64,000 bases of DNA from Thermomonas sp. XSG (lineage in GTDB: Bacteria; Pseudomonadota; Gammaproteobacteria; Xanthomonadales; Xanthomonadaceae), in NCBI RefSeq assembly GCF_014678725.1, contig NZ_CP061497.1:1628001-1692000 (forward strand), written 5' to 3'. The notes under the pieces were generated by a model, which made no database searches, was not told the origin of the DNA, and saw only the letters and a list, made by a program, of their open reading frames with translations. The position numbers and the translations under genes are program-made. Shown one piece after another: positions 43,850 through 53,200 of the stretch. The first letter of the stretch is position 1. Each line of letters opens with the position of its first letter.

Positions 43850-44685
43850 GCGCGCCGGCTCGACGCGGGCAGGTGCGCTACATGATGACCAGGGGGCTGA
43901 GCGAGCGGCGAGCCTTGGCGGTGCTGCGCATGAGTGCCAGCGCGTATCGCTACCAGCCGGCGCCCGATCGCAACGTCGATCTCCGCGAGCAGATCCTCGC
44001 ACTGGCCCAGCGATACAAGCGCTACGGCGTCGGGATGATCTACCTCAAGCTCAGGCAGGCGGGAGTTCTCGTGAACTACAAGCGCGTGGAGCGGCTGTAC
44101 CAGGAAGCGAAGCTGCAGGTGCGGCGCCGGAAGCGGAAGAAGGTGCCGGTCGCCGACCGGCAGCCGCTGCTGCGTCCGAGCCGTGCCAACGAGGTCTGGT
44201 CGATGGACTTCGTGTTCGACCGGACCGCGGATGGCCGGGTACTCAAGGCGCTCGTGATCGTGGATGACGCGACGCACGAGCTAGTGGCGATCGAGGTCGA
44301 GCGGGCCATTTCCGGACATGGCGTCGCTCGCATCCTGGACCGCTTGGCGGTGCAACGTGGCCTGCCGCGGGTCATCCGCACCGACAACGGCAAGGAGTTC
44401 TGCGGCAAGGCGATGCTCGAATGGGCGCATGCCCGCGGTGTTGCCATGCGCCTGATCGAGCCGGGCAAGCCCAACCAGAACGCCTATGTCGAGAGCCTCA
44501 ACGGCCGCCTGCGCGACGAGTGCCTCAACGAACACTGGTTCACCAGCCTGCTGCATGCCCGAACCGTCATCGAAACCTGGCGCCGCGAGTACAACGAGGA
44601 GCGACCCAAGAAGGTGCTCGGCGGACTGACCCCGAGCGACTACGCCAGCCAGCTGGCATCCGCTACGATTGATCCCGGACTCTAA
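43846..44685 (+). CDS. IS3-family transposase OrfB (rve integrase domain)
   Basis: 279 residues if begun at the GTG at 43846; it may also be made as an OrfAB fusion by -1 frameshifting at the preceding A6G run. HTH_21-like [14 protein letters not shown] is followed by the rve core with [17 protein letters not shown] and [14 protein letters not shown], giving the D, D and E of the catalytic triad. Frame and motifs are complete, so it is probably still active. Confidence 0.92.
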   Translation: MSAPARRGQVRYMMTRGLSERRALAVLRMSASAYRYQPAPDRNVDLREQILALAQRYKRYGVGMIYLKLRQAGVLVNYKRVERLYQEAKLQVRRRKRKKVPVADRQPLLRPSRANEVWSMDFVFDRTADGRVLKALVIVDDATHELVAIEVERAISGHGVARILDRLAVQRGLPRVIRTDNGKEFCGKAMLEWAHARGVAMRLIEPGKPNQNAYVESLNGRLRDECLNEHWFTSLLHARTVIETWRREYNEERPKKVLGGLTPSDYASQLASATIDPGL

Positions 44686-45279
44686 ACCGCCTTGCTACTG
44701 AAGGCGGGGGGACGTCGCTCTCTAGCTTCGTATGCCCAAGCAATAGCTGGACCGCCCTGAGGTTTCGCGTCCGGCGGTAGATCAACGAAGCTTTGGTCCT
44801 GCGCATCGTGTGAGTGCCATAGGAGCCCGACTCTAGGCCAGCTTCTTCCACCCAACGATGGACGATGCGGGCGTACTGCCTCGTCGAAAGGTGAGGTGAG
44901 TCCGACACTCGGCTGGTGAAAAGGAAGTCCGAGGTCTTCAGATCGGCATGGGTGATCCAAGCCTGCACGGCCTCGCGAGTCGACTGGGTGATCTCGAACT
45001 GGACCGGTCGTCCGGTCTTCTGCTGAATCACCATGGCGCGGGACGCCATCTGACCGCCGTGTAAGACATCGGATACCCGGAGCTTCACCAAGTCGCAGGC
45101 GCGTAGCTTGGAATCGATCGCCAGGTTGAAGAGGGCGAGGTCACGGACCTTGTGGCCGATCTGAAGGCGAATGCGAATAGCCCAGATGTCTTTCAGCTTG
45201 AGCGGGGCCTTCTGGCCGATCAGCCTTCCTTTGTTCCAGGGCTCGTGGGATTGAGATGTGTTGAGGCTCGCCATGACCA

Positions 45280-45297
45280 ACTCCTGTTGAAGGGAGT
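45280..45297 (-). promoter_or_regulatory. inverted repeat over the ribosome binding site of the split recombinase
   Basis: ACTCCT at 45280-45285 and GGGAGT at 45292-45297 flank a 6-bp loop (one G-T pair). It overlaps the AGGAG ribosome binding site. The same element stands before the paralogous recombinase at 56391-56409. Confidence 0.45.
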
Positions 45298-45461
45298 GGT
45301 CAGAGTTCTCTCGAGCCCGGTAGCAAGGCGTGACGCGACTCACATAGAACGTCCGGTTGTGGCCGATAGCGGACGCACGGTGGCAAGCGACTCTCCAAGT
45401 CCCATCGGGTTTCAATCCAATGCCGAGCGACTGCAGGCCAGCCCGCTTCAGCGGGCCAGAT

Positions 45462-45977
45462 CTATCGGGCAAGCAATGCCCTCATGCGAGCGATCTCTTC
45501 TTCCTGTGCCTTGACTATGCCCTCGCACAGGGCCCTCACGTCAGGCTTGGTGAGCGACGCTTGTTCGCACATGAGAATGGCGCCGGCGTGGTGAGGGATC
45601 ATCGATTTGAGGAACTGACGGTCTCCGACCCCAGCTTGGGCACGAATGCCAAACCAGCAAGCTGCCAGAACGACTGCACCCAACAAAACTATCGTGATGT
45701 TCTTGCGCTTATCTGGGTACATACGCCCCATCAGCGCAATCTCGAGTATGGCCATTGGTGCTGTCATCAGCCCAGCCATGTAGAACTGGTTGATGTTGGG
45801 AACCGCGTTGCCGAGTCGGTCGACCATGGCGTACATCAGCACGTACATCGCGACGAACGACAGCGCCAGCATCCATGCGAAGCGGCTGTAGTGACCATCG
45901 CCAGAGCCATGCGCCATCGGCGTGGCAGCGGCGCCATGGTCGACGTGCCCTGCATTCTTAGACGTTTGCTTTTCCAT
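45462..45977 (-). CDS. membrane DUF305 protein
   Basis: 171 residues. Three hydrophobic segments (about 35-55, 68-88, 95-115) are followed by FLKSMIPHHAGAILMCEQASL, the DUF305 signature with HH. AGGAGG 5 bp upstream supports the ATG at 45977. DUF305 is a ferritin-like helical domain often found with copper and silver resistance genes. Last gene of the merR-copper ATPase transcription unit, 57 bp after the EF-hand gene. Confidence 0.85.
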   Translation of the reverse strand: MEKQTSKNAGHVDHGAAATPMAHGSGDGHYSRFAWMLALSFVAMYVLMYAMVDRLGNAVPNINQFYMAGLMTAPMAILEIALMGRMYPDKRKNITIVLLGAVVLAACWFGIRAQAGVGDRQFLKSMIPHHAGAILMCEQASLTKPDVRALCEGIVKAQEEEIARMRALLAR

Positions 45978-46034
45978 GGAGCCTCCTGATGTGAGGCGGG
46001 CGGTGCCGGGCACCGCCCGCTATGTGTGCAGACG

Positions 46035-46541
46035 TTACAGACCGTGGGCGGCTGCTTCCGTGGGGCTCAGGAAGCCGTTCTTGTCGGTATCCATCATGGG
46101 GAAATGGGCAGCCATTGGATGCTTGGCCATTTCCGCCTTGGAGAGCTTGCCGTCCTTGTTGCCATCCAGCTTGGCGAAGGTGACGCCCGACGATGGTGCG
46201 TGCGCTGCGTGATCCAAGGCGTGATGGTTCGCGCCCTGATGCTTCTTTCCATCCTTGTCATGGTGGTTCATGTGCATCCCACCATGCTCCATCGACATGG
46301 TCCGGTGGTGCTCGACAAATTCAGCGCGGCTGAGGCTGCCGTTCTTGTTCGCATCGATCTTGTCGAACATGGTGTTCGCCATCTTCGCCCGTGCTTCGGG
46401 CGTCGTGGGCATCTTCATGTCGGCGTGGTCCATCTTCATCTTGCTGTGATCCATCGGCTTGGTCGCGTCCTGAGGACCAGCGTGCACGTTGGATGCCAGC
46501 AACAGGGTGACCGCAAGGGCGAATGTGGTTTTGGTACTCAT
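46035..46541 (-). CDS. exported Met/His-rich EF-hand protein
   Basis: 168 residues. A signal peptide ends near NVHA. A Met/His/Asp-rich stretch ([15 protein letters not shown]) of copper-binding type follows. Then three EF-hand loops: [29 protein letters not shown] and [13 protein letters not shown], with another His-rich linker ([15 protein letters not shown]) between the first and second. It overlaps the copper ATPase gene by 4 bp and so is made with it. Copper buffering in the periplasm is inferred. Confidence 0.82.
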   Translation of the reverse strand: MSTKTTFALAVTLLLASNVHAGPQDATKPMDHSKMKMDHADMKMPTTPEARAKMANTMFDKIDANKNGSLSRAEFVEHHRTMSMEHGGMHMNHHDKDGKKHQGANHHALDHAAHAPSSGVTFAKLDGNKDGKLSKAEMAKHPMAAHFPMMDTDKNGFLSPTEAAAHGL

Positions 46542-48988
46542 GTTGGAACTCCTGTGGAACGAGCCTGTGGGGGTACGGCGCTGGTCCCGGGCTCTCGGGG
46601 GGAGGCGTCTTCTGGAAGTCGGGTCTTGGCAAGCCGCAGCGCGTTGCCGACGACCGATACCGAGCTCAGGCTCATCGCCAGGGCGGCGATCATTGGGCTG
46701 AGCAACAGGCCGAACACCGGGTATAGCACTCCGGCTGCGATGGGCACGCCAATGGCGTTGTAGAGAAAGGCGAAGGCCAGGTTCTGGCGCATGTTGCGGA
46801 CCGTGGCATCGGACAGCGCGCGGGCGCGGAGGATGCCGCGCAGATCGCCCTTGACCAGGGTGACCTGGGCGCTGGACATGGCGACGTCGGTGCCGGTGCC
46901 CATGGCGATGCCCACATCGGCGCTGGCCAGCGCAGGAGCATCGTTGATGCCGTCGCCAGCCATCGCGACCTTGCGTCCCTTGGCCTGCAGCCGCTTGACC
47001 AACGCGGCCTTGTCTTCCGGACGCACCTCGCCGTGGACCTCATCAATGCCGAGCGTGCGCGCCACGGCCTGCGCGGTCGTCGCGCCATCACCCGTCGCCA
47101 TCACCACTCGAAGGCCGCTGGCCTGCAATGCGGCGATCGTGGGTTTGGCGGAGGACTTGATTGGATCAGCTACCGCCAGCAGCCCCAACAAGCGGCCGTC
47201 GCCCGCAAGGAACATGACGCTGGCACCATCGGCGCGCAGGCCCTCGGCCTCTGTGGCGAGGGAAGCCACGTCGATGTTATTGGCGTCCATCAAGGCCCGG
47301 TTGCCAAGCACCAGCGCGCGTCCCTCGACCGTGCCGCGCACGCCCGATCCGGTCACCGAATCGAAGTCCTGCACGGACGACAGGTCCATGGCGCGTCCGC
47401 GGGCTTCGGCAACGATGGATTCGGCCAGCGGATGTTCGCTGCCTTTGTCCAGGCTCGCCGCCAGGCGCAGCACGTCGGCAGCGGTGGTTCCGCCTGCACC
47501 GATGACTGTGCGGAAGCTCGGTTTGCCCTCGGTGAGTGTGCCGGTCTTGTCCACTACCAGGGTATCGAGGGTGCGGAAGCGTTCGATCGCCTCCGCATCG
47601 CGGAACAACACACCGGCCTGCGCGGCGCGGCCGGTGGCGACCATGATCGACATCGGTGTGGCCAGGCCCAATGCGCAGGGGCAGGCGATGATCAGCACCG
47701 ACACGGCGTTGAGCACGGCCCACGTCCAAGAAGGTTGCGGCCCCCATAGGCCCCACGCGAAGAAGGTCGCCACCGACGCCGCCAGCACCGCCAGCACGAA
47801 CCAATACGCAACCTTGTCGGCCATGCGCTGCATCGGCGCCCGCGAGCGCTGCGCCTGCGCCACCAGTTGCACGATGCGCGCAAGCACTGTTGCCGAGCCC
47901 ACCTGCTCGGCCCTGATCAGCAGGGCGCCGGTGCCGTTCTGGGTGGCACCGATGACCGCGTCTCCCTCGCCCTTGCCGACGGGCATCGCTTCGCCGGTGA
48001 GCATCGACTCATCGACGCTGGAACGGCCCTCGACCACGATGCCGTCGACCGGCACCTTTTCGCCCGGGCGGACGCGCAGGAGGTGGCCGACATGGACGTG
48101 GTCCAGCGGGATGTCCTCCTCGCTGCCATCGTCCCTGACCCGGCGCGCGGTCTTCGGTGCCAACCCCAGCAGCGCCTTGATCGCGGCGCTGGTCTTGGAT
48201 CGGGCGCGGAGCTCCAGCAACTGGCCGAGCAGGGTGAGCGAGACGATCACCGCGGCGGCCTCGAAATAGACCCCGACCCGGCCGTGGTCGCGGAATGAAT
48301 CGGGAAACAGGCCCGGGGCGACCGTCGCGACCACGCTGTAGCCGAACGCCGCCGCCACGCCGATGCCGATCAGCGTCCACATGTTCGGGCTGCGGTTGCG
48401 GATGGACTGCACGCAGCGCACGAAGAACGGCCAGCCGGCCCACAGCACCACAGGCGTGGTCAGCACCAGTTCGATCCAGGTGCGGGTGGTGGTCGGCAGC
48501 GCGGGCAGGGAGTGCCCGAACATCGCAAGCAGCAGGACGACCACGCTTAGCGGCAAGGTCCACCAGAAGCGACGGCTGAAATCGCGTAGTTCCGGGTTCT
48601 CCTCCTCGTCCAGGCTGGGCATCTCCGGCTCTAGCGCCATCCCGCAGAGTGGGCAGGTGCCGGGGCCCTGCTGGCGGATCTCAGGGTGCATTGGGCAGGT
48701 GTAGATTGCGCCGGCTGGGGCAGCAGTCGCGTGCATGGATAGCGCCGCTGGGGCGGTTTGTTGCGCTGAGACCTGATCAAGGTAGTGCTGGGGGTTGGCA
48801 ACGAACTTTTCGCGGCAACCGTTGCTGCAGAAGTGATATGCAAGGCCGGCATGGGTTGCCGAGCCACCCTTGGCAGTGGACGGGTCGACGGTCATGCCGC
48901 AGACCGGATCGCGCGCCGTGGTCTCAGCGAGTGACGGCTTGCCGCCTGCGCTGCAGCAGCCGCTACCAGCGTGGTCATGGGTGCTCAT
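46538..48988 (-). CDS. copper/silver-exporting P1B-type ATPase with YHS domain
   Basis: 816 residues from the ATG at 48988 (GGAGG upstream). The N-terminus is Cys-rich ([10 protein letters not shown]), then a YHS domain ([22 protein letters not shown]). A heavy-metal binding motif follows ([22 protein letters not shown]). The ATPase core has CPC in IIACPCALG, phosphorylation motif [15 protein letters not shown] and [10 protein letters not shown]. No classical HMA CxxC domain is seen. This layout is typical of CopF- or SilP-like exporters. It overlaps merR by 4 bp. Confidence 0.93.
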   Translation of the reverse strand: MSTHDHAGSGCCSAGGKPSLAETTARDPVCGMTVDPSTAKGGSATHAGLAYHFCSNGCREKFVANPQHYLDQVSAQQTAPAALSMHATAAPAGAIYTCPMHPEIRQQGPGTCPLCGMALEPEMPSLDEEENPELRDFSRRFWWTLPLSVVVLLLAMFGHSLPALPTTTRTWIELVLTTPVVLWAGWPFFVRCVQSIRNRSPNMWTLIGIGVAAAFGYSVVATVAPGLFPDSFRDHGRVGVYFEAAAVIVSLTLLGQLLELRARSKTSAAIKALLGLAPKTARRVRDDGSEEDIPLDHVHVGHLLRVRPGEKVPVDGIVVEGRSSVDESMLTGEAMPVGKGEGDAVIGATQNGTGALLIRAEQVGSATVLARIVQLVAQAQRSRAPMQRMADKVAYWFVLAVLAASVATFFAWGLWGPQPSWTWAVLNAVSVLIIACPCALGLATPMSIMVATGRAAQAGVLFRDAEAIERFRTLDTLVVDKTGTLTEGKPSFRTVIGAGGTTAADVLRLAASLDKGSEHPLAESIVAEARGRAMDLSSVQDFDSVTGSGVRGTVEGRALVLGNRALMDANNIDVASLATEAEGLRADGASVMFLAGDGRLLGLLAVADPIKSSAKPTIAALQASGLRVVMATGDGATTAQAVARTLGIDEVHGEVRPEDKAALVKRLQAKGRKVAMAGDGINDAPALASADVGIAMGTGTDVAMSSAQVTLVKGDLRGILRARALSDATVRNMRQNLAFAFLYNAIGVPIAAGVLYPVFGLLLSPMIAALAMSLSSVSVVGNALRLAKTRLPEDASPREPGTSAVPPQARSTGVPT

Positions 48989-49383
48989 GCGTGGTCCTCC
49001 GACAGCGCAGCCAGGATCGGGCAGCGATTCAGTGCGCCGTGCCCCGGACATGCTGTTACAAGGCCCTGCAGCGCATCGCGCACGCGGATGAGGGACTGGA
49101 TCCTGCCTTCCACGTCTTGCAGCTTGGCCTGAGCGCGTGCATTGAGCGCAGACATGTCGTCTTCGGCCAGTGCGGTCAGGCTCAGCAGGTCGCGGATCTC
49201 CTGCAGGGTGAATCCAAGCCCCTTGGCACGTCGCATGAATCGCAAGCGGTCCACGTCCGCATCCAGGTAATCGCGGTATCCAGAAGCCCGCCGCACGGGC
49301 GGCGGAATCAAGCCTTCGCGTTCGTAGTAGCGCACCGTATCGATGGGCACCTCGGCCCGCTTTGCCAATTCGCCGATCTTCAT
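48985..49383 (-). CDS. MerR-family metal-responsive regulator (CueR/ZntR-like)
   Basis: 132 residues. N-terminal winged helix [20 protein letters not shown], dimer helix, and a C-terminal loop [15 protein letters not shown] with two Cys and a His for metal. Loop spacing is closer to the general heavy-metal group than to strict CueR. First gene of its transcript; the copper ATPase start overlaps its stop. A dyad in its own promoter region (49416-49444) is a good operator candidate, so the unit is probably self-regulated by metal. Confidence 0.88.
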   Translation of the reverse strand: MKIGELAKRAEVPIDTVRYYEREGLIPPPVRRASGYRDYLDADVDRLRFMRRAKGLGFTLQEIRDLLSLTALAEDDMSALNARAQAKLQDVEGRIQSLIRVRDALQGLVTACPGHGALNRCPILAALSEDHA

Positions 49384-49415
49384 GGATTCACCTGTGGAAT
49401 GGTTCGGTGAGCGGG

Positions 49416-49444
49416 ACTCTGCACCCTGCACCATGGTCAAGAGT
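49416..49444. promoter_or_regulatory. candidate MerR-family operator between merR and a divergent gene
   Basis: A 29-bp imperfect dyad: ACTCT at 49416-49420 and AGAGT at 49440-49444 as outer arms, ACC (49423-49425) and GGT (49435-49437) as inner arms. On the minus strand TTGACC forms a -35-like box within it. It is 33 bp upstream of the merR start. The -10 is unclear. Confidence 0.55.
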
Positions 49445-49570
49445 CAAGCGATTTGTTTGCGGCCCAGTCAACGGCGTCAGGTGCAAAGGATTCACACATC
49501 GCGCATGCGCGGCGTGCGATGACGCGTTACCGCTCAGCGCCCCGCAGGCGGATCCATGAGGAGCCCCCCG

Positions 49571-49975
49571 GTGAAGATGAAGAACCCCGTTGCTTTTGCG
49601 TTGCCGATGTTTCTTGGCGCAGGTTTGGCCCTCTCTGTTAGTGCTTGCGCAGAAGAGGCCAAGACCGCGCAAACGGCAGACAGCACAATGACGCAACCGG
49701 CGTCGATGCCAGCGGACCATGCGATGCCTGGACACAGCGCGGGCTCGATGGAACTGCATCGCATCATGACCGACGGCCAGAAGAAGCCCATGCCGATGTC
49801 CGGCGACGTCGACAAGGACTTCGCGGCCATGATGTCCATCCATCACCAGATGGCAATCGACATGGCCGATGTCTTGCTTGAGTCCGGCAGCAACGCCGAG
49901 CTCAAGGCAATGGCAGTCAAGATGAAGGCGGCGCAGCAAGAAGAAATCAAGCAAATGGAGCAGTACACAAAATGA
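49571..49975 (+). CDS. periplasmic DUF305 lipoprotein
   Basis: 134 residues from a GTG at 49571 with AGGAG 7 bp upstream; ATG at 49556 and 49577 are also in frame. The lipoprotein signal has VSAC near residue 26. The mature part is Met/His-rich with the DUF305 core FAAMMSIHHQMAIDMADVLLE. Divergent from merR, so it may share the metal-responsive control region. Copper binding or storage is inferred. Confidence 0.83.
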   Translation: MKMKNPVAFALPMFLGAGLALSVSACAEEAKTAQTADSTMTQPASMPADHAMPGHSAGSMELHRIMTDGQKKPMPMSGDVDKDFAAMMSIHHQMAIDMADVLLESGSNAELKAMAVKMKAAQQEEIKQMEQYTK

Positions 49976-50000
49976 CTGCTGCGTAGCCGCGACGGACACT

Positions 50001-50016
50001 CGGCCCGAAGGGGCCG
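50001..50016. terminator. hairpin between convergent DUF305 and DUF411 genes
   Basis: CGGCCC/GGGCCG stem with a GAAG loop lies between the two stops. No T-run follows on either strand, so termination is only suggested. Confidence 0.35.
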
Positions 50017-50072
50017 GGTGGCTCCCTCCGGTTGTCGAGGAGTCTCGCCCGTTGTGTAGCCCGGCCACTTGC

Positions 50073-50648
50073 TTATTGAACGCCCGCATGCTCGGCAAAA
50101 GTGGAGACAGTGCCGTCGCGCGCGACCAGTTCTACGGTATATGGCTGGATACGCCCATCCGGACTTTCCATTCCGGGCGAGCCCATCGGCATGCCCGGCA
50201 ATACCAGGCCCTTGGCATCGGGCTTTTCCGCGATCAATCGCTTGACGTCCGCGGCCGGCACATGGCCCTCGACGAAATAGCCATTCACCTCGGCGGTGTG
50301 GCAGGAGCCTTTGCCGTAGGGCACTCCAACCCGTTCCTTGAGCGGATTGAGGTCGTCCGTATTGCGCACTTCCACCGCGAACCCGGCGGCGCGCATGTGA
50401 TCCACCCACAGGCCGCAACACCCGCAACTCGCGCTCTTGTGGACGACCATGCGTGGCGCGTCCGTGTCGGCTTGTTGTAACGCAGGCGCGGCTGCCGGGG
50501 AGCGCGCGATTGCAGGCGGTTCTTGGGCGGTGGGGCGGGCGACGTTGTCTGTATTGCTGCCGGCAGCTTCGGGCGCGCGGGCGCACGCCGTCATGGTCGT
50601 GAGGGAGCACATCGCGGTCGCAGCAAACAGCAGGATTTTGACGTTCAT
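50073..50648 (-). CDS. DUF411 metal-binding protein
   Basis: 191 residues. A lipoprotein-like signal (LTTMTAC) is followed by a Pro/Ala linker and the DUF411 domain: VHKSASCGCCGLWVDHMRAAGF (core CGCCGLW) with VPYGKGSCHTAEVNGYFVEGHVP further on. The Cys-x-Cys-Cys and SCHT residues suggest soft-metal binding in the periplasm. It is the last gene of the copLAB transcript, 10 bp after the NTF2-like gene. Confidence 0.85.
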   Translation of the reverse strand: MNVKILLFAATAMCSLTTMTACARAPEAAGSNTDNVARPTAQEPPAIARSPAAAPALQQADTDAPRMVVHKSASCGCCGLWVDHMRAAGFAVEVRNTDDLNPLKERVGVPYGKGSCHTAEVNGYFVEGHVPAADVKRLIAEKPDAKGLVLPGMPMGSPGMESPDGRIQPYTVELVARDGTVSTFAEHAGVQ

Positions 50649-50658
50649 CAGTTATGCC

Positions 50659-51186
50659 TCACTTGGCTTTCTTGGGTCGCGACGACCAGTGGATGTGGAC
50701 GATGCGCCAGTCGGCGCCGGTCTTCCTGAGCACCATCGTCTCGGTGCTGAGCAGGGTCACCGGCTTGCCGTCCTTGCTGGCGTGGAGCTCGCTCTCGCTG
50801 CCAATCCAAGCCAGGTCGCCCGCGCTGCGCGCGATACGTCGCTTGAGCTGGTGATGGCTGCCCTTGAGGAACTTCGCATCGCTGATCGCGTGGTGGCTCA
50901 TGTATTCGGCGCGGGTGCGCTCGGCCCCACCGGTCTCAAGGATCAACACCTCAGGGGCCAGCAAGGCTTCCACCGTTTTGAGATCGCCGGCAGCCAGTGC
51001 TGTGCCGAAACGCTCCGCTACCGCCACGGCCGGGCCGGCAGTGGCGGAAATGTCCAGCGCGGGGTCGGTTGCCGTGGGCTGTGCATGCGCGGCGTGCGCC
51101 GAGGCGGCTGGCTTGGTCTGGGCACTGGTGTCCATCACGCCGCCAAGGGCGAAGGCGGCAAGCAGGAAAGTCACGATCGATTTCAT
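50659..51186 (-). CDS. exported NTF2-like protein
   Basis: 175 residues. A signal peptide ends near DTSAQ, and a His/Ala linker follows. The C-terminal 120 residues read as an NTF2/SnoaL-like cone: VAERFGTALAAGDLKTVEALLAPEVLI, then EYMSHHAISDAKFLKGSHHQ and ending TGADWRIVHIHWSS. Such domains bind small molecules or act as scaffolds. Found between the cytochrome and DUF411 genes; a role in copper handling is inferred only from that. Confidence 0.75.
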   Translation of the reverse strand: MKSIVTFLLAAFALGGVMDTSAQTKPAASAHAAHAQPTATDPALDISATAGPAVAVAERFGTALAAGDLKTVEALLAPEVLILETGGAERTRAEYMSHHAISDAKFLKGSHHQLKRRIARSAGDLAWIGSESELHASKDGKPVTLLSTETMVLRKTGADWRIVHIHWSSRPKKAK

Positions 51187-51205
51187 GGGTTTTACTCCGT
51201 CAGGT

Positions 51206-51988
51206 TCAGTGTTGGTGATCGTGGCCATCGCCTGCCTTGGCGGGTTCCGCCTGCGCTGGCGGTGCTGGATGAGATTCGATCGTGCCGTCCGCATGCCGGT
51301 GTTCGAGCATCGCCGGTGCTGCGTTTGCCACCGCCTCGGATGGCTCGGCCTTGCCAGCCTGCATGTCCATGCCGGCATGTGCGTCGACGATCTTTTCCGG
51401 ATCGCTGTGATCCTGATCAGCACCCTCAGCGTGAGCGTGAGGGTTGGTCTCGCCGCCACCGTGGTCATGACCGCCGCTGCTGGCCACCAGCGCCTGGTAA
51501 CGGGCTGCATCCATCCCGGGCAACTGTTGCAGGAACGCGACCATGTTCCAGATGTAGTCGTCCTGCATGCTCCGGCCCCAAGCCGGCATGCCGGAGGCCT
51601 TGATGCCGTGCTTGATGACCCAGAACGCCGAGGCCGCGTCCACGGTTTGCTTGCTCAAGTTGGGCGGGGCGGGATACAGGCCCTTGCTGAGCTCGGTTTC
51701 GGCCATGCCCGGAGCCAGGTGGCAGCTCATGCACATGGCGTTGTAGTTGCCCGCACCCTGGCGGATCAGCGCCGGGTCGTCGAGGTTGGGTGGCGGATGC
51801 AGCTTGTTCGCGCGGACCGTGATCGATCGCTCACGCATCGTATCCATCAGTGCATACACCGGGCGCGTGTGCAGGTCGTCGGCCGCGATGTTGTAAACCC
51901 CCGACCAGACGAACCCGCCCGCGGCGAGCACCGCGGCGGCGGATAGCCCGCCGAGGACGACGAGGGTCTTGCGTGTCACGAATGGCAT
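51206..51988 (-). CDS. membrane-anchored cytochrome c with His-rich tail
   Basis: 260 residues. An N-terminal helix (about 10-30) anchors it. One haem c site is CMSCH with the axial Met probably in KASGMPAWG. The C-terminal 85 residues are not cytochrome: HDHGGGETNPHAHAEG, DQDHSDPEKIVDAHAGMD and a final GDGHDHQH are rich in His and acidic residues, a likely copper-binding extension. It is 12 bp after copB. It may pass electrons or hold copper for the CopA oxidase; inferred. Confidence 0.85.
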   Translation of the reverse strand: MPFVTRKTLVVLGGLSAAAVLAAGGFVWSGVYNIAADDLHTRPVYALMDTMRERSITVRANKLHPPPNLDDPALIRQGAGNYNAMCMSCHLAPGMAETELSKGLYPAPPNLSKQTVDAASAFWVIKHGIKASGMPAWGRSMQDDYIWNMVAFLQQLPGMDAARYQALVASSGGHDHGGGETNPHAHAEGADQDHSDPEKIVDAHAGMDMQAGKAEPSEAVANAAPAMLEHRHADGTIESHPAPPAQAEPAKAGDGHDHQH

Positions 51989-52000
51989 GTCAGTTCCTCC

Positions 52001-53200
52001 TCAAAACCACACGCGCACGCCGGCCACCACGCGGGTCTCGCCCGCGTCATGTCCCGCGTTGCGGCGCAGGTCGGCGGTGTTGCCGAAGGCGCGGTCGTGT
52101 TCGATGCCGAAGTAGGGCGCGAACTGGCGGGTGATCTCGTAGCGCAGGCGGGCGCCGAACTCGACGGTCGACAGTCCGGAGCCGATACCCGCCTGCGGGT
52201 CTGCCTTGCCATAGGCGTTCGCCTCCGTCCGCCACTGCAGGATCAGGCGATTGGTCAACAACGTGTCGTATTCGGCCTCGGCTCGCAGTGCCGTGCGTCC
52301 GCCTTGGCTGATATAGGCAGTGGCCGCTACCTCGAACTTGTACGGCGAGAGGCCCTGCACGCCGAAGGCTCCCCATGTTCGCGATGGACCTTCGCCCACA
52401 TCTTGGCGCACGCCCGCCAGAACGTCCCACCACGGCCGCACGCTGCGGCCGTATAGAACTTCCATGTCCCCGTGCTCGATGAGGCCGTCTACCGCTTCGC
52501 CCTCGCTACGCAGCCAGATCCGCTGGATGTCACCTCCCACCCACGCCATCGCCTCCCATCCCAGCGCAGTTCCGTTATCCGCATCGGAGACTTCCAGTCG
52601 ATCAAGCAGCCAATAGCTCTGAACGCTTGTGCCGTGCAGGTGATGGGCATGCACGTCGGGGAACGCGGCATCGCGATCAGCTTGGGTCAAGGCCGGGACT
52701 GGGGTGACCTGCGGCGGTCCCGCGTGATCCATCGTCGAGTGGTCCATGCCCTGCATCTGGGAGTGGTCCATGGTGGAATGGTCCATCTCCTGCTTTTGCG
52801 GTTGGTCCATTTTCGAGTGGTCCATGCCCTGCATCTGCGAGTGGTCCATCGTGGAATGGTCCATCCCCTGCATCTGCGAATGATCCATCGTGGAGTGATC
52901 CTCCTCGGCAGGTGTTGCCGCGGGTGAGGCGGTTTCGCGCGTCGGCGGCTTGGGCGGCGTGGTGGCCTTAGTCGTGGGCCGCTTGGGCGCGGGCGCTTTG
53001 GTGGCTGTCTTCGCCGGTGCCTTGACCGCGGGTTTCGCGGCAGGCTTTGCCACTGCTTTCGCAGGCGGCTTCTTCTTGGCGACGGGCGCCGCAGGGGTAG
53101 GCGGCGGCATCACGTGTCCTTGGTGCTGTGCGCGCGCCGGCAATGGGACAGACAGCCCGAGCGCGATGGCAATCGGAAAAATCAGGCGCACGGCGTTCAT
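52001..53200 (-). CDS. copB: copper resistance protein B, outer membrane
   Basis: 399 residues from the ATG at 53200. A signal peptide is followed by a Lys/Ala/Pro linker (about 35-85). Met/His-rich repeats built on MDHSxMQG follow (about 100-165), and the C-terminal CopB domain (DVHAHHLHGTSVQSYWLLDRLE to VRVWF) is a predicted beta-barrel ending in Phe. Overlaps copA by 4 bp. It stores or exports copper at the outer membrane together with CopA. Confidence 0.9.
   Translation of the reverse strand: MNAVRLIFPIAIALGLSVPLPARAQHQGHVMPPPTPAAPVAKKKPPAKAVAKPAAKPAVKAPAKTATKAPAPKRPTTKATTPPKPPTRETASPAATPAEEDHSTMDHSQMQGMDHSTMDHSQMQGMDHSKMDQPQKQEMDHSTMDHSQMQGMDHSTMDHAGPPQVTPVPALTQADRDAAFPDVHAHHLHGTSVQSYWLLDRLEVSDADNGTALGWEAMAWVGGDIQRIWLRSEGEAVDGLIEHGDMEVLYGRSVRPWWDVLAGVRQDVGEGPSRTWGAFGVQGLSPYKFEVAATAYISQGGRTALRAEAEYDTLLTNRLILQWRTEANAYGKADPQAGIGSGLSTVEFGARLRYEITRQFAPYFGIEHDRAFGNTADLRRNAGHDAGETRVVAGVRVWF
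52722..52905. repeat. tandem Met/His repeats in copB
   Basis: Near-identical DNA units encode MDHSTMDHSQMQG about three times with a diverged middle unit (MDHSKMDQPQKQE). Each unit is 39-42 bp. Such repeats can gain or lose copies by slippage and so change copper capacity. Confidence 0.75.

Larger units (their letters stand above)
43518..44717 (+). mobile_element. IS3-family insertion sequence, IS407-like
   Basis: 1200 bp. Perfect 13-bp terminal inverted repeats: CGACGTCCCCCCG at 43518-43530 and its complement at 44705-44717. Both sides carry CTCT (43514-43517 and 44718-44721), a 4-bp target duplication as expected for the IS407 group. Two overlapping frames encode OrfA and the DDE transposase OrfB. 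Inserted in a recombinase gene in the opposite orientation. Only one copy is in the window. Confidence 0.93.
43447..45274 (-). pseudogene. short tyrosine recombinase gene split by an IS element
   Basis: The N-terminal part starts at the ATG at 45274 (AGGAG ribosome binding site) and reads to HTKLES, where IS 43518-44717 intervenes. The C-terminal TVRYLGIEVDDALE and stop resume at 43447-43513. Joined, it is about 205 residues and closely similar to the intact recombinase at 55765-56385, with Arg in DSKLRACDL, HTMRR, LGHTKLES and the Tyr of TVRYLG. The IS separates the catalytic Tyr from the rest, so the protein is probably inactive. Removing one copy of the 4-bp duplication restores the frame. 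Confidence 0.87.

Noticed and set aside
52722..52905. Intergenic minisatellite or CRISPR in the copper region
   Set aside because: The repeats are in frame within copB and encode the expected Met/His motif.
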